A DNA stretch of 27,707 bases from CAZEVY01 sp964515555 (GCA_964515555.1 CAZEVY010000071.1:1-27707); one strand, 5' to 3'; positions 1 to 9,434 are shown, counted from the first letter of the stretch. The notes: generated from the sequence alone by a model not told the origin. Numbers and translations are program-made.

Positions 1-592
<592 letters not shown>

Positions 593-612
593 GGCGGCGT
601 GGGTCTACCTTG

Positions 613-618
613 ATTCTA
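613..618 (-). promoter_or_regulatory. Candidate -10 box of secA
   Basis: TAGAAT on the minus strand, 20 bases before the secA ATG and preceded by TG. It is the best -10 match in the secA/aquaporin spacer for that strand. No good -35 was recognised. Confidence 0.35.
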
Positions 619-721
619 CACGACGGGCTCGTTGAAGGGCCGCCCGGCGCGCGTGATTGTGCGTGTACACGTTGTTTTCCCGGTGGTCCCGCACGGCGCC
701 CCGGCGGTGCGCCGGCTGCGA

Positions 722-727
722 TATAAC
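722..727 (+). promoter_or_regulatory. Candidate -10 box of aquaporin gene
   Basis: TATAAC, 8 bases before the ATG at 736. With a start of transcription 6-8 bases after the box, the mRNA would begin at or just before the ATG. No Shine-Dalgarno sequence is present, which fits a leaderless mRNA. Confidence 0.5.
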
Positions 728-735
728 AGTTGGCT

Positions 736-1320
736 ATGAAAAAGTACATCGCCGAGTTTGTGGGGACCTTCGCGCTCGCGCTCGCCGTGGGCCTCTCGAT
801 CACGGGCAAGTTTCCGGTGCCGACCCCGGTGATCGCCGCGCTGACACTGGGCGTCTCGGTCTACACGCTGGGTGCGATCTCGGGGACGCACATCAACCCC
901 GCGATCACCATCGGACTGCTGTCGATCGGCAAGATCTCCGTCAAGGACGCGCTGGTGTACGTGGCCGTGCAGCTCGCCGCCGGCGCGACGGCGATGATGG
1001 TCGCCGGAGCGATCGCCACCAAGCCGGCCGCGGGAGGCGCCGACAGCGGCCTGATCTTCGCCTGCGAAGCGCTCGGCACGTTCTTCCTGGCGACCGGGGT
1101 GGCGTCGGTGGTGCACGGCAAGGCGCCCTCGCCCGCGGCGGGGCTGACGATCGGCGGCTCGCTGCTGCTCGGCATCTCGCTGGCGGCGGTGGGATCGAAC
1201 GGCGTGCTCAACCCGGCGGTGGCCGTCGGAATCGGCTCGGTGTCACTGACCTACCTGCTCGCGCCGGTCGTGGGCGCGGTGGTCGCGATGCAGCTCTATC
1301 GTGTAATCGCGGCGGATTGA
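736..1320 (+). CDS. Aquaporin/MIP-family channel, short, lacking the selectivity-filter Arg
   Basis: A 194-residue, very hydrophobic protein with six predicted membrane helices and two NPA half-helices, the major intrinsic protein fold that passes water or small neutral solutes across the inner membrane. The first motif is SGTHINPAIT (NPA at 54-56) and the second is GVLNPAVAVG (NPA at 159-161). The N-terminal MKKYIAEFVGTFALALA also matches the family. Most bacterial members have 230-280 residues; this one is short because of short loops, with all helices retained. The residue after the second NPA is Val162, whereas AqpZ and GlpF have the Arg of the aromatic/arginine filter, so water, glycerol or another solute cannot be assigned. 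ATG 736 is preferred over an in-frame TTG at 730 because of the -10 box. Convergent with the next gene, 12 bases apart. Confidence 0.88.
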   Translation: MKKYIAEFVGTFALALAVGLSITGKFPVPTPVIAALTLGVSVYTLGAISGTHINPAITIGLLSIGKISVKDALVYVAVQLAAGATAMMVAGAIATKPAAGGADSGLIFACEALGTFFLATGVASVVHGKAPSPAAGLTIGGSLLLGISLAAVGSNGVLNPAVAVGIGSVSLTYLLAPVVGAVVAMQLYRVIAAD

Positions 1321-1332
1321 CCCGCACCGGAG

Positions 1333-1782
1333 CTACTGCCGGTCGAAGACGACTACGGCTTTGTACTCCCGGCCCTTCTCGTCGACGCCCGTGGTGGTGA
1401 CGGTGAGTTCCTTCCCGTCCGCCGAGACCGCGTACCGGCCCCGTCCGACGACCTTTCCGTCTTTGCGGCCGGTCATCTCGAAGCTGCGCGCGTCTCGCGT
1501 CGCGGCGGCGGTGAAACCCTCCGGAGCGCCCTGTGCGGGACGTTCCTTACCGTCGGCGATGAACTCCTGGGTCGACGACACGGCCTTGCCCGCCTGATTC
1601 ACGCCTTCGATGGCGAGCCGCACCTTGCCGCCCTCCACCTCGATGCGCAGGCTGGCCTGCGAGAACTTGTGGTTGGGGTCGCGCTGCGACTTCTCGAGGT
1701 TCGCCTTCCAGGAGCCGGCGATGGGATCGGCGGCGAACGCCAGGCCGGCGGCGAGACACGCGATCGCCAGGCGCCGCGTCAT
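1333..1782 (-). CDS. Small secreted protein of unknown function
   Basis: A 149-residue protein with a signal peptide (MTRRLAIACLAAGLAFAADP) followed by a short domain beginning DPIAGSWKANLEKS. It is dominated by alternating polar/hydrophobic strands (LRIEVEGGKVRLAIEG, GKELTVTTTGVDEKGR) and resembles a lipocalin-like beta-barrel of the kind common as secreted proteins in Acidobacteriota. The fold is inferred and no catalytic residues are evident. The ATG overlaps the stop of the upstream peptidase gene as ATGA, and GGAGGGAG lies just before it, so it is almost certainly translated from the same mRNA as the peptidase. Confidence 0.75.
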   Translation of the reverse strand: MTRRLAIACLAAGLAFAADPIAGSWKANLEKSQRDPNHKFSQASLRIEVEGGKVRLAIEGVNQAGKAVSSTQEFIADGKERPAQGAPEGFTAAATRDARSFEMTGRKDGKVVGRGRYAVSADGKELTVTTTGVDEKGREYKAVVVFDRQ

Positions 1783-4703
1783 TCCACTCCCTCCGACGCC
1801 TCCCGCCGGCCGGCCGGGCGTCCGGCCCCGAGGTGGTTGTAATGCATGATGGCGTTGAGCAGCAACATGTGGCTGCCCTGCGTCTGATGACGCCACATCG
1901 GGTTGTTGGAGAACAGCAGCACGTGCCCCTTGCCGCGCGGCACGTCGACCACGGCCGGCTGACCCGCCAGCTCGCGCCCGCCCGCCAGCATCCCTGCGAC
2001 GAGCAGCTCGCCTTCCGCCGCGAAGCGCACCACGACGCGCGGGCGCTCGGCCGCCGAGGGCAGCAGCCCGCGGACCTGCTCCCGGAGATCGTCGGGGACT
2101 TCGTCCGATCCCGGCGCCTGCGGCTGCCGCGGCGGCGCGACGAACAGCGGCCGTCCCTGCGGAACGTCGGCATCCGGCCCGGTCGCCGATCCACGCCCGC
2201 TGGTGCGCGCCACCGGTCCCTGCTGTCCGCCGCCTCCGCCTCCGCCGCCGAACTGGAGTCCGCCCGTGGCGCTGACGCGGAAGATCGGTCCGCTGCTGTA
2301 CTGCACGGCGAACTTGTCGGGATAGCCGTAGGCGACCGGCGACCGTTTGTCGGCCACGCTCGCCAGCAGCACGCTGCCGCGCGCCTGCAACTCCCGCGCC
2401 GGCGCGATCGTGACGCCCTCGATCAAACCGTAGTCGATGGGAATCGACGCGTTGCCGGTGATGGTGACGAACAGTCCGCCGTCGTCGATGAAGCGCTGGA
2501 GATTCAGCAGGCCCTCCAGTCCCATTCCGCCACGAGTGTCGTCGGTGAGGTCGGGCGACTGCGCGATGTTCGGCCCCAGGGCCGCGTTCCAGGGGATCGG
2601 CTGACCGCGCATGGGCGTACCGTTGACGATGCGTTGCGAGGTCCCGTTCACCGGGCCGAAGACGATCACGTCGAAGCGCTCGCGCAGGTTCGCGGTCTTG
2701 CGCAGCGTGTGGTCGGAGATATAGGTGTAGGGGATCTGCTGGCGGTCGAAGGCGTAGCGGAACCAGCCTTCGTTCTGCGTGTTGGTCCAGGTGTGCACTA
2801 GCGCGACGCGCGGCTCGGCGAGCTCGTGCGTCGGGGCATTCGGCGTCTGCTCGACGGCAGCGACCGGCACGCCGAGGTCGGCCGTGGCGCGTTCCAGGCG
2901 GGCGCGCAGGTCGCCGGGGTTGCCGTCCTGCTTGACGATCAGCGACCCCGCCGCAAATGTCTTTCCATTGACCTGGAAAGCGTCCTCGGCGGCATGGACC
3001 TTGAGGCCCTTGAGCCGGAAGCGAAGCGTCGCCAGCGCGTTCTCGGCGTTGTGCGCCACCAGGTAGGCCGCGGCCTTCTGCGGCCCTTCGACCGCGCCCG
3101 GAATGCGCACCGGCGTCGTGACCGGCGTCATGGCGGCATCGAGGATGGCCTTGTCGGTTACGCGCATCGTGTTGACGTTGCGCAGCGGGCCGTGCGACCA
3201 GCCGGTGTCGTCATAAGGGCGCGGGTCGTTGACGCTGTAGTACTGTTTGTCGAGGAGCATGTCGGCCATGCGGCTGTAGGGCTGGTCCATGCGGATCACG
3301 TAGCTGCCGGCGGCGAGATTGTGAGGCTTGGCGATGGCGGCGCTGAGCCGGTGAATCTCGACGCCGTGCTGGCCGAGCAGGTTCACCAGGTCGGCGGATT
3401 CGAGCGGGCGCGGGTCGTCGCCGGGAATCACCCAGGCGGCGGGGCCTTCCTTGACGGCTTTTTCCACCGACCGGCGGCTCTTTTGATAGAAATTATCGAG
3501 GAATAGCTTCTTATTGGTGGCGAAGTAATTCATCGCGAGCAGCAGCGCGCTCTGCATGAGGTTGGTGTTGTTGCGCTGCGACCAGCGCACCCGCGGGAGC
3601 GGCGGATTCGGACGGAACCAGGTGCGCGTGGTGGAGGCGGCGGGTATGGTGCGCTCCACCGTGTCGGCCCCGCGTCCCCCGAAGGTCTCGTAGAAGCGCC
3701 CGATCGCGTTGTGGCCGTGCGCCGCGGTGAACATGTAGTTGGCCGCCCAGCCGTCGTAGAAGCCGTGCGTCCACACGCCGGGAACGCCGCGCTTGGTCAT
3801 CTCCTCGATCTCGTGATAGGCGAGCCGGTGCCACTCGTTGACGACGATGGGGTCGAGCCAGGCGTTGTACGGCCCGGTACCCGTCGAGGTGTACAGAAAC
3901 GGGACCGATTCGTGCAGGTCATGCAGCACCTGCGGACGCCATTCGAGAAAGGTGCGCAGAACGAAGCGGCTGAGCTCGAGCGTCAGCGCCATGCCGTCGC
4001 GATTGTTGTCATGCGCGACGTACTTGCCCCAATAGAGCAGGCTGGGAGCCTGGCGGCCGGGGTTGGCCTTGCGCCAGTTGTAGAGATCGACCTGCTTGTC
4101 GCGCCCGTCGACCTCGATGACCGGGGTGATCATGACGATGCTGTTCTTGCGGATCGTATCGATAAAGGGCGTCTCCTGGACCGCGAGGCGATAGGCGAGC
4201 TCCATCAGCATCTCGGGCGATCCGGTCTCGGGCGAGTGGATGGCGCCCGTCGCCCAGTAGATCGGCAGCGCTTCCTCGATCGTCGCCGCGGCCTGCGCGG
4301 CTGTGATCTTGCGCGGATCGGAGAGCCGGTTGGTGAGCGACTTGTAGTGATCCAGACGGCGTATGTTGGCCTCGTCGGAGACGAACACGATCATGAACTC
4401 GCGGCCTTCTTCCGATTTTCCCTGCGTGAACACCTTCACGCGCGCCGACGCCTTTTCGAGCTCGCGCATGTAGCGGTAGATGTCTTTCGTGTAGGTGAGC
4501 TTGTTCGGCGACCCGGCGATGTAGCCGAGGACCTTTTCGGGCGTCGGCACGGTGCGCGATGCGGGCAGGTGGTCGACAAGTTCGGTGAGGAAGAACGGCT
4601 CGGTGGTGTATTCCTTGATCTTCGCCGTGTAACCGGCGTCCTGTGGCTGCTGCGCGCCGAGCGGCGCAAGGGCGAGGATGATGGTGGCGGCGACGAATCG
4701 CAT
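1779..4703 (-). CDS. Secreted M14-family zinc carboxypeptidase-like protein with C-terminal amidotransferase-like domain
   Basis: A 974-residue exported protein (signal peptide MRFVAATIILALAPLGAQQ). The M14 metallopeptidase domain covers about residues 55-400. The zinc-binding HxxE is His156-Glu159 in GAIHSPETGSPEM, and the third ligand is probably one of the histidines in HDLHES (261-264). M14 enzymes remove C-terminal residues from peptides; in the periplasm this one would act in peptide scavenging. The region from about 690 to the end resembles a class I glutamine-amidotransferase-like fold (RVALVHTW, FDVIVFGPV, FIDDGGLFVTITG), as seen in other large acidobacterial M14 proteins, interrupted by a run of eight glycines. 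The start at 4703 has AGGGAGG about 5 bases upstream and begins the signal peptide; the frame stays open further upstream but that part overlaps the divergent gene. First gene of a two-gene unit. Confidence 0.88.
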   Translation of the reverse strand: MRFVAATIILALAPLGAQQPQDAGYTAKIKEYTTEPFFLTELVDHLPASRTVPTPEKVLGYIAGSPNKLTYTKDIYRYMRELEKASARVKVFTQGKSEEGREFMIVFVSDEANIRRLDHYKSLTNRLSDPRKITAAQAAATIEEALPIYWATGAIHSPETGSPEMLMELAYRLAVQETPFIDTIRKNSIVMITPVIEVDGRDKQVDLYNWRKANPGRQAPSLLYWGKYVAHDNNRDGMALTLELSRFVLRTFLEWRPQVLHDLHESVPFLYTSTGTGPYNAWLDPIVVNEWHRLAYHEIEEMTKRGVPGVWTHGFYDGWAANYMFTAAHGHNAIGRFYETFGGRGADTVERTIPAASTTRTWFRPNPPLPRVRWSQRNNTNLMQSALLLAMNYFATNKKLFLDNFYQKSRRSVEKAVKEGPAAWVIPGDDPRPLESADLVNLLGQHGVEIHRLSAAIAKPHNLAAGSYVIRMDQPYSRMADMLLDKQYYSVNDPRPYDDTGWSHGPLRNVNTMRVTDKAILDAAMTPVTTPVRIPGAVEGPQKAAAYLVAHNAENALATLRFRLKGLKVHAAEDAFQVNGKTFAAGSLIVKQDGNPGDLRARLERATADLGVPVAAVEQTPNAPTHELAEPRVALVHTWTNTQNEGWFRYAFDRQQIPYTYISDHTLRKTANLRERFDVIVFGPVNGTSQRIVNGTPMRGQPIPWNAALGPNIAQSPDLTDDTRGGMGLEGLLNLQRFIDDGGLFVTITGNASIPIDYGLIEGVTIAPARELQARGSVLLASVADKRSPVAYGYPDKFAVQYSSGPIFRVSATGGLQFGGGGGGGGQQGPVARTSGRGSATGPDADVPQGRPLFVAPPRQPQAPGSDEVPDDLREQVRGLLPSAAERPRVVVRFAAEGELLVAGMLAGGRELAGQPAVVDVPRGKGHVLLFSNNPMWRHQTQGSHMLLLNAIMHYNHLGAGRPAGRREASEGVE

Positions 4704-4729
4704 GGGGGCCTCCCTGGGGTTGTCTTGGC

Positions 4730-4736
4730 TATCATA
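4730..4736. promoter_or_regulatory. Overlapping divergent -10 candidates
   Basis: TATCATA reads as TATCAT on the plus strand (31 bases before the metallopeptidase ATG) and as TATGAT on the minus strand (27 bases before the M14 ATG, with a good ribosome site between). It sits in a 63-base spacer between two divergent peptidase genes. The minus-strand reading is the better supported. Confidence 0.4.
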
Positions 4737-4766
4737 GGGCATCCTGCGCGCGATTACGAAGACGGT

Positions 4767-6446
4767 ATGACTCGCATCGCCCTCGCGCTCCTGCCAGCCC
4801 TGGCGTGGCCCGCCACCTGGCGCGAGACCGCCTCGCCGCACTTCCAGCTGGTGACCGACTCCTCCGAGCGCACCGCGCGGGAAATGGTCGTCCGCCTGGA
4901 GCAGGTGCATGCCTTCGCGGCGCAAAGCGGCGAATCGCGGTCGCCGCTTCCGGTGCGCGTCTACCTGCTGGCCTCCGGCGAGGACTTCGACCTGATTCGC
5001 CCGTCGCCCTCGACGCGCGGCTTCTTTCAGGGCGGATCCGACCGCAACTTCATCGTGCTGCGCGACGGGCCCGACGTGTTCCGGGTCGCCTTCCACGAGT
5101 ACGCGCACCTGCTGCTCAACCACTCCGCGCGGCCGCTCCCGCGCTGGTTCGAGGAAGGACTCGCCGAGTACTTCTCAACCCTCGACGCCGGCGGCTCGCG
5201 GCTTCGAATCGGCGCGGCCATCCCGGCGCATCTCCACACGCTGGAGCGCGTCCCGTGGCTCGACCCGGTGGCGCTGTTCGGCGTCGACCGCGACTCGCCG
5301 CATTACAGCACCGGAGAGCAGGCCTCGCTGTTCTACGCGCAGAGCTGGGCGCTGGTCCACATGCTGCACGCCGGCGCGCGGCGATCCCGCATCCCCGTCT
5401 TCGCCGCGCTGCTCGACCAGGGCCGCGGCCGGCATGCTGCCTTCGAAGAGGCCTTCGGGCGCGCCCGCGACGTCTTCGCCGAGCTGCGCGACTACGTTCA
5501 GGCGGGGCGGTTCGCGGTCTTCGAAACGGCCTGGCAGCCGCCGGCCGCGGCGGCGATCGCGGTGCGGACGATGCCGCCGGAGGAGGCCGGCCTCGCCCGC
5601 GCCGAACTGTTCCTGGCCGTGAGGAAACCGGAGCAGGCCGAAGCGATTCTCGTCCGGATGCGCGCCGCGCCGTCTGCCGCGGTGGAGTCCGGGCTGGGCG
5701 ACGTGGCTCTCAGCCGGCGCGACTATCCGGAGGCCCGGCGCCGCTACGAGCGCGCCATCGAGCTCGGCGCGGGCGCGTCGACTTATTTCGAGTACGCCAT
5801 GGTGCTCCGCGACACCGGCGCCGGCCGCGACATGGTCGAGCGCCAGTTGCGCCAGGCCGTCGAGCGGAATCCCAATCACGCCGAGGCGCATTTTCTGCTG
5901 GGGACCACCGCCGCCGCCGAAGCCGATCCCGCCCAGCGGCTGCGCCATCTGCGCCGCGCCGTCGAAATCCTTCCACGGCAGTCGTACTTCTGGCACGCTC
6001 TCGCGCTCGCCTTCCACCAGACTGGCGATAGGGAGCCCGCCCTACGCGCCGCCTGGCGCGCCCGCGACGCCGCCAACACGCCGCACGAGCGCGAGATGGC
6101 GGCGGCCGCCGTGAAGCTGGTGGAAACGCCCGTGGAGCGGCCCGCCGAAGCACGCGGTCCCACGGTGGTCGTCCCGAAAAGCTGGGAGAATCCGCGGGGC
6201 GACAGCCGGGTCGAAGGGACGCTGGTTCACATCGAGTGTCGCGGAGACTCGGCCCGCCTGCGAATCCGCGCCGAAGGAAGGACCGTCACCCTCGCGGTGT
6301 CGAATCCGAATCGCGTGGCGCTGAGCGGCGCCGGCGCGTCCAGCTTCGCGTTCGCCTGTGGCGACCAGAAGCCGCTGGCCGTGGCCGTCGAATACTTCGC
6401 GGCGACCTCCGAGGTAACCGCGATCGATCTCAAACCGGCCCGCTGA
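4767..6446 (+). CDS. HExxH metallopeptidase (gluzincin-like) with TPR repeats
   Basis: A 559-residue protein with a short hydrophobic N-terminus (MTRIALALLPALAWPATW), probably exported. The metallopeptidase part has HEYAH at 110-114, followed by PRWFEEGLAEYFS with the third zinc ligand at Glu130 in the EG pair. This is the DUF1570/gluzincin arrangement. Residues ~300-480 form TPR-like helical repeats (GDVALSRRDYPEARRRYERA, NPNHAEAHFLLGTTAAA), typically protein-protein interaction surfaces. The last ~80 residues are a small beta-rich tail. The substrate is unknown. ATG 4767 was chosen because the frame upstream of it overlaps the divergent M14 gene and reads as non-natural protein. Its 3' end overlaps the convergent epimerase gene by 17 bases. 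Confidence 0.82.
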   Translation: MTRIALALLPALAWPATWRETASPHFQLVTDSSERTAREMVVRLEQVHAFAAQSGESRSPLPVRVYLLASGEDFDLIRPSPSTRGFFQGGSDRNFIVLRDGPDVFRVAFHEYAHLLLNHSARPLPRWFEEGLAEYFSTLDAGGSRLRIGAAIPAHLHTLERVPWLDPVALFGVDRDSPHYSTGEQASLFYAQSWALVHMLHAGARRSRIPVFAALLDQGRGRHAAFEEAFGRARDVFAELRDYVQAGRFAVFETAWQPPAAAAIAVRTMPPEEAGLARAELFLAVRKPEQAEAILVRMRAAPSAAVESGLGDVALSRRDYPEARRRYERAIELGAGASTYFEYAMVLRDTGAGRDMVERQLRQAVERNPNHAEAHFLLGTTAAAEADPAQRLRHLRRAVEILPRQSYFWHALALAFHQTGDREPALRAAWRARDAANTPHEREMAAAAVKLVETPVERPAEARGPTVVVPKSWENPRGDSRVEGTLVHIECRGDSARLRIRAEGRTVTLAVSNPNRVALSGAGASSFAFACGDQKPLAVAVEYFAATSEVTAIDLKPAR

Positions 6447-7395
6447 GTCTCCCTTCGCGGTGCAGCCGCTCGAACATTTCGATGGTCTTCCGTACTCCGG
6501 CCTCGAGCGGCGTCTTCGGCAGCGGGATCATGGCTTGCAGGCGCGAATCGTCCATGCGATGCGCCACCGGGACGCGCGGCCCCTCGGCGGAAATCAGCCC
6601 GCGGGCGGCGGGACGCAGCCTTTCGATCAGCGCGATCAGCTCGTGCATGTCGACGATGTCGCCGGCCAGGTTGAACACGTGCGCGCCCTCGATCTCCGAG
6701 AGCGTGCAGGCGACGAACGCCTCGGCCACGTCCTCGACGTATTGCAGGTCCATTGGACCGGTCAGCCGGATCCGGAACGGACGCCCGAGCACGGCCGCCT
6801 TCATGGCGAGCGTCGGGTCGGCGGTCATTCCGCGATCGCGCCCAAGGCCGTACACGGTCCACGGCCGCAGGCCCATGCTCGATATCCCGTTGGTCGCGAA
6901 GAACGCCCGCGCGCTCCCTTCATTGGCCTGCTTGAAGACGCCGTAGTGCGTCGACGGCTTCAGCGGGTCGTCCTCGGTCAGCTTGCGGGCGCCGTAAACC
7001 TCTTCGGGGCCCCACACCGCCGACGACGATGCGTACACCACGCGCATCTTCCGCCCGGAGTCGCGGGCGGCCTCGAAGACGTTCAGGGTGCCCATCACGT
7101 TGATCGCCCCGCCGGTCACGGGATTCTCCTGGCAGTACGGCATCAGGACGGCGGCCAGGTGGATGATGTGCGTGACGTTGTAGTCCTGAACGACTCGTTT
7201 GACCAGCGCAGTGTCCTCGATCCTGCCGACCGCGCGCGTCAGGCCGTCTGGCGGCTGGACGCGGCCGGTGATCAGCGACAGGCGCTCGAGACCGGGATCG
7301 AGGTCGAACGAAACGGCGTCGATGCCGTGGTCGAGAAGCTTCGAAAGAACCCAGGCGCCGATGCAGCCTTGCGCGCCGGTTACCAGTACCCGCAT
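6430..7395 (-). CDS. NAD-dependent epimerase/dehydratase (extended SDR)
   Basis: A 321-residue cytoplasmic short-chain dehydrogenase/reductase of the extended class, which acts on nucleotide sugars or related substrates using NAD(P). The Rossmann glycine motif is TGAQGCIG (Gly7, Gly10, Gly13). Asp31 after the second strand (SFDLD) favours NAD. HLAAVLMP follows, then the active-site serine region YASSSAVWG (Ser124/125) and Tyr151-x3-Lys155 in HYGVFKQANE. Length is normal for the family. The substrate cannot be read from sequence; there are no sugar-pathway neighbours. There is no Shine-Dalgarno sequence, but TGC-TACCTT ends 7 bases before the ATG, suggesting a leaderless mRNA. Confidence 0.92.
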   Translation of the reverse strand: MRVLVTGAQGCIGAWVLSKLLDHGIDAVSFDLDPGLERLSLITGRVQPPDGLTRAVGRIEDTALVKRVVQDYNVTHIIHLAAVLMPYCQENPVTGGAINVMGTLNVFEAARDSGRKMRVVYASSSAVWGPEEVYGARKLTEDDPLKPSTHYGVFKQANEGSARAFFATNGISSMGLRPWTVYGLGRDRGMTADPTLAMKAAVLGRPFRIRLTGPMDLQYVEDVAEAFVACTLSEIEGAHVFNLAGDIVDMHELIALIERLRPAARGLISAEGPRVPVAHRMDDSRLQAMIPLPKTPLEAGVRKTIEMFERLHREGRLSGPV

Positions 7396-7402
7396 TGGTG
7401 TG

Positions 7403-7411
7403 AAGGTAGCA
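7403..7411 (-). promoter_or_regulatory. Extended -10 (TGCTACCTT) of epimerase gene
   Basis: TGN-TANNNT on the minus strand, ending 7 bases before the ATG at 7395. The same architecture recurs before the ThuA and NHL genes. Confidence 0.5.
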
Positions 7412-7490
7412 CAGTGCGGTTAGCGCCTCCGCGGCTGCATCTTCACGACCTGATCCCGTTCGCGGCGCTGAATTCGACCGCTGGCGGCGC

Positions 7491-7496
7491 TATCAT
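7491..7496 (+). promoter_or_regulatory. Candidate -10 box of TIGR03437/TIG gene
   Basis: TATCAT directly abuts a first ATG (7497) and lies 9 bases before a second in-frame ATG (7506). A -10 box here makes 7506 the usable start, on a leaderless or nearly leaderless mRNA. Confidence 0.5.
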
Positions 7497-7505
7497 ATGG
7501 ACGCA

Positions 7506-9431
7506 ATGTCCCCGCGACGGTGCGTGGTCGCGTTGCTCCTGGCCGGATCGGCCTGGGGGCAGAGCGCCTTCACCGTGGTGTCGGCCGCCAGTTTCGAGGA
7601 AGGGTCGGTAGCGCCCGAGTCCATCGTCGCCGGCTACGGCGTGGGCTTGGCGTCGGCCACCGAAGCCGCGGCGGGCACGGACCTCCCTGAGTCGCTCGCG
7701 AACGTCACGGTCCGCGTCACCGACCGCAACGGAGTCGCGCGGCTGGCGAAGCTCTTCTTCGTCTCGCCCGGACAGATCAACTTTCTCATCCCCGCCGGTA
7801 CGGCGATCGGGGCGGCGCGCGTCACAGTCCTGAGCGGCGGGCAAGTGGTCGCCGAGGGGACCGTTCCGATCCGCGCTGTCGCGCCGGCCCTGTTCTCGGC
7901 CAACGCCGACGGGCAGGGCGTGGCCGCGGCGCTCTCGGGCCGTGTTCCCCAGGGCGGCACACTCGTCATCGCCCCGATCTTTGAGTGCCCTTCCGGCCGT
8001 TGCGTGCCGATCCCCGTCGACTTCGGTGCCGCCGGCGATTTCGTCTATCTGTCGCTGTTCGGCTCCGGCATCCGCGGGCGCGGCAACCAGGACATCATCG
8101 AGGTCTACATCGACGGCGAGCAAGTCGAGGTGTTGGGCGCCGCACCGCAGGGACAGTACCCCGGCCTCGACCAAGTGAACATCACGCTCCCGCGGCGCTT
8201 CATCGGGCGCGGCGAAGTCGAGATCGACATGAGCGTCGGCGACGCCTTCGCCAACCTCGTCAACGTCTGGATCGGCGGGCCGGTCGCCTCGGAGACGCCG
8301 GCCATCACCGTGCTGACGCCGGATTCCGTCGATTCGGGCGCGAGCGTCCCCATCACCATCTCCGGCCGCAACCTCGGCGGGGTTACGTCGATCCGGGTGC
8401 CTGACCCGTTCGGCGTGCGCGTCTCGAATCTGCGCGCCTCGCCATCGTCGGTCACCGCGCAGTTGAACATCGACGCCGATGCCCGGGGCGACCGCGCCAT
8501 CATGGTGGCCGGCCCCGCGGGCGGTTCCAATACGCTGGTGCTTCGAATCGTCACGCCCGCGCCCGCCGTCACCTCGGTTCAGCCCAACCGGGGGCTCACC
8601 GGGGAGAACGTCGACCTCACCTTCCGCGGGCAGTCGCTCGAGGCCGCCGATCGCCTGGAGTGCCAGCCGTCGAACAACGTCCTTCTCGTGTTTTTCCGTG
8701 CTACCTCCACCAGCATTACGGCGCGGATACTCATCGACCGGCTGGCTGCGCCCGGCGTGCGAAAGCTGCGCGTGTTCTCGCCGAAGGGCCTGATCGGCGA
8801 GGTCGACTTCACCATCGAGATCTCGATACCCCGCCTGGTGTCGCTGAGTCCAACCTTCGGCGAGCCGGGGCAGACTATCAATGGATTCGCCGTCACCGGG
8901 ACGGGGTTGGCCGGCGCGACCGGACTCGAGTTCACGCCGTCGGCTGGCATCACTGTGAATTCCTTCTCGGGCGGCCCGACCGAGGCACGCGCCCAATTGG
9001 TGATCGCCACCAATGCGGCGCAAGGACAGCGGCAAGTGGCCGCCCTCTATCCCGGCGGACGGTCGAATACGCTGACCTTCGAGGTGCGGCCGCCGGGACC
9101 GGTCCCGCGCATCTCCAACCTCAGCGTCGACGTGCCGACGTTGAACGGCCCGCGTACCATGGCCATCATCCGCGGGAGTTTCAACTTTGTCGACGGCAAC
9201 GGCGATATCGGCCCCGGCGCGACCATCCGCGTCTCCGGCGGAGGATGCCCGCAGACCTTCGCCGCCCCCAACATGGCCGGGCAGACCACCGGGACGATCA
9301 GCTTTCAACACACCTACGCGGTGACGCGCATGATCATCGGCAACACCACGGTATCGGTTACGCTCACCGACGCCGCCGGCAATGCGAGCAACTCCGTCAG
9401 CGTCACACGCGGGATTTGGTATTGTCCCTGA
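7506..9431 (+). CDS. Secreted protein with TIGR03437 domain and IPT/TIG Ig-like repeats
   Basis: A 641-residue exported protein (signal MSPRRCVVALLLAGSAWGQS). Residues ~24-250 match the Solibacter-type TIGR03437 domain: the opening VVSAASFEEGSVAPESIV, the hallmark SPGQINFLIP at 87-96, then VAPALFSANADGQGVAAA and the SLFGSGIRG segment. Residues ~255-540 are three IPT/TIG-type immunoglobulin-like repeats, each starting like PAITVLTPDSVDSG, PAVTSVQPNRGLTG or PRLVSLSPTFGEPG. The C-terminal ~100 residues form another beta domain ending in GIWYCP, with cysteines that could form disulfides. TIGR03437 normally ends a protein; here it is N-terminal. It is probably an extracellular or surface protein; no enzymatic motif is seen. 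Start 7506 is preferred (see promoter); 7497 is the alternative. Confidence 0.85.
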   Translation: MSPRRCVVALLLAGSAWGQSAFTVVSAASFEEGSVAPESIVAGYGVGLASATEAAAGTDLPESLANVTVRVTDRNGVARLAKLFFVSPGQINFLIPAGTAIGAARVTVLSGGQVVAEGTVPIRAVAPALFSANADGQGVAAALSGRVPQGGTLVIAPIFECPSGRCVPIPVDFGAAGDFVYLSLFGSGIRGRGNQDIIEVYIDGEQVEVLGAAPQGQYPGLDQVNITLPRRFIGRGEVEIDMSVGDAFANLVNVWIGGPVASETPAITVLTPDSVDSGASVPITISGRNLGGVTSIRVPDPFGVRVSNLRASPSSVTAQLNIDADARGDRAIMVAGPAGGSNTLVLRIVTPAPAVTSVQPNRGLTGENVDLTFRGQSLEAADRLECQPSNNVLLVFFRATSTSITARILIDRLAAPGVRKLRVFSPKGLIGEVDFTIEISIPRLVSLSPTFGEPGQTINGFAVTGTGLAGATGLEFTPSAGITVNSFSGGPTEARAQLVIATNAAQGQRQVAALYPGGRSNTLTFEVRPPGPVPRISNLSVDVPTLNGPRTMAIIRGSFNFVDGNGDIGPGATIRVSGGGCPQTFAAPNMAGQTTGTISFQHTYAVTRMIIGNTTVSVTLTDAAGNASNSVSVTRGIWYCP

Positions 9432-9434
9432 TCG

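Noticed and set aside
4704..5123. N-terminal extension of the M14 peptidase frame
   Set aside because: It overlaps the divergent metallopeptidase gene, reads as low-complexity Arg/Gly-rich sequence, and would hide a clear signal peptide and ribosome site at 4703.
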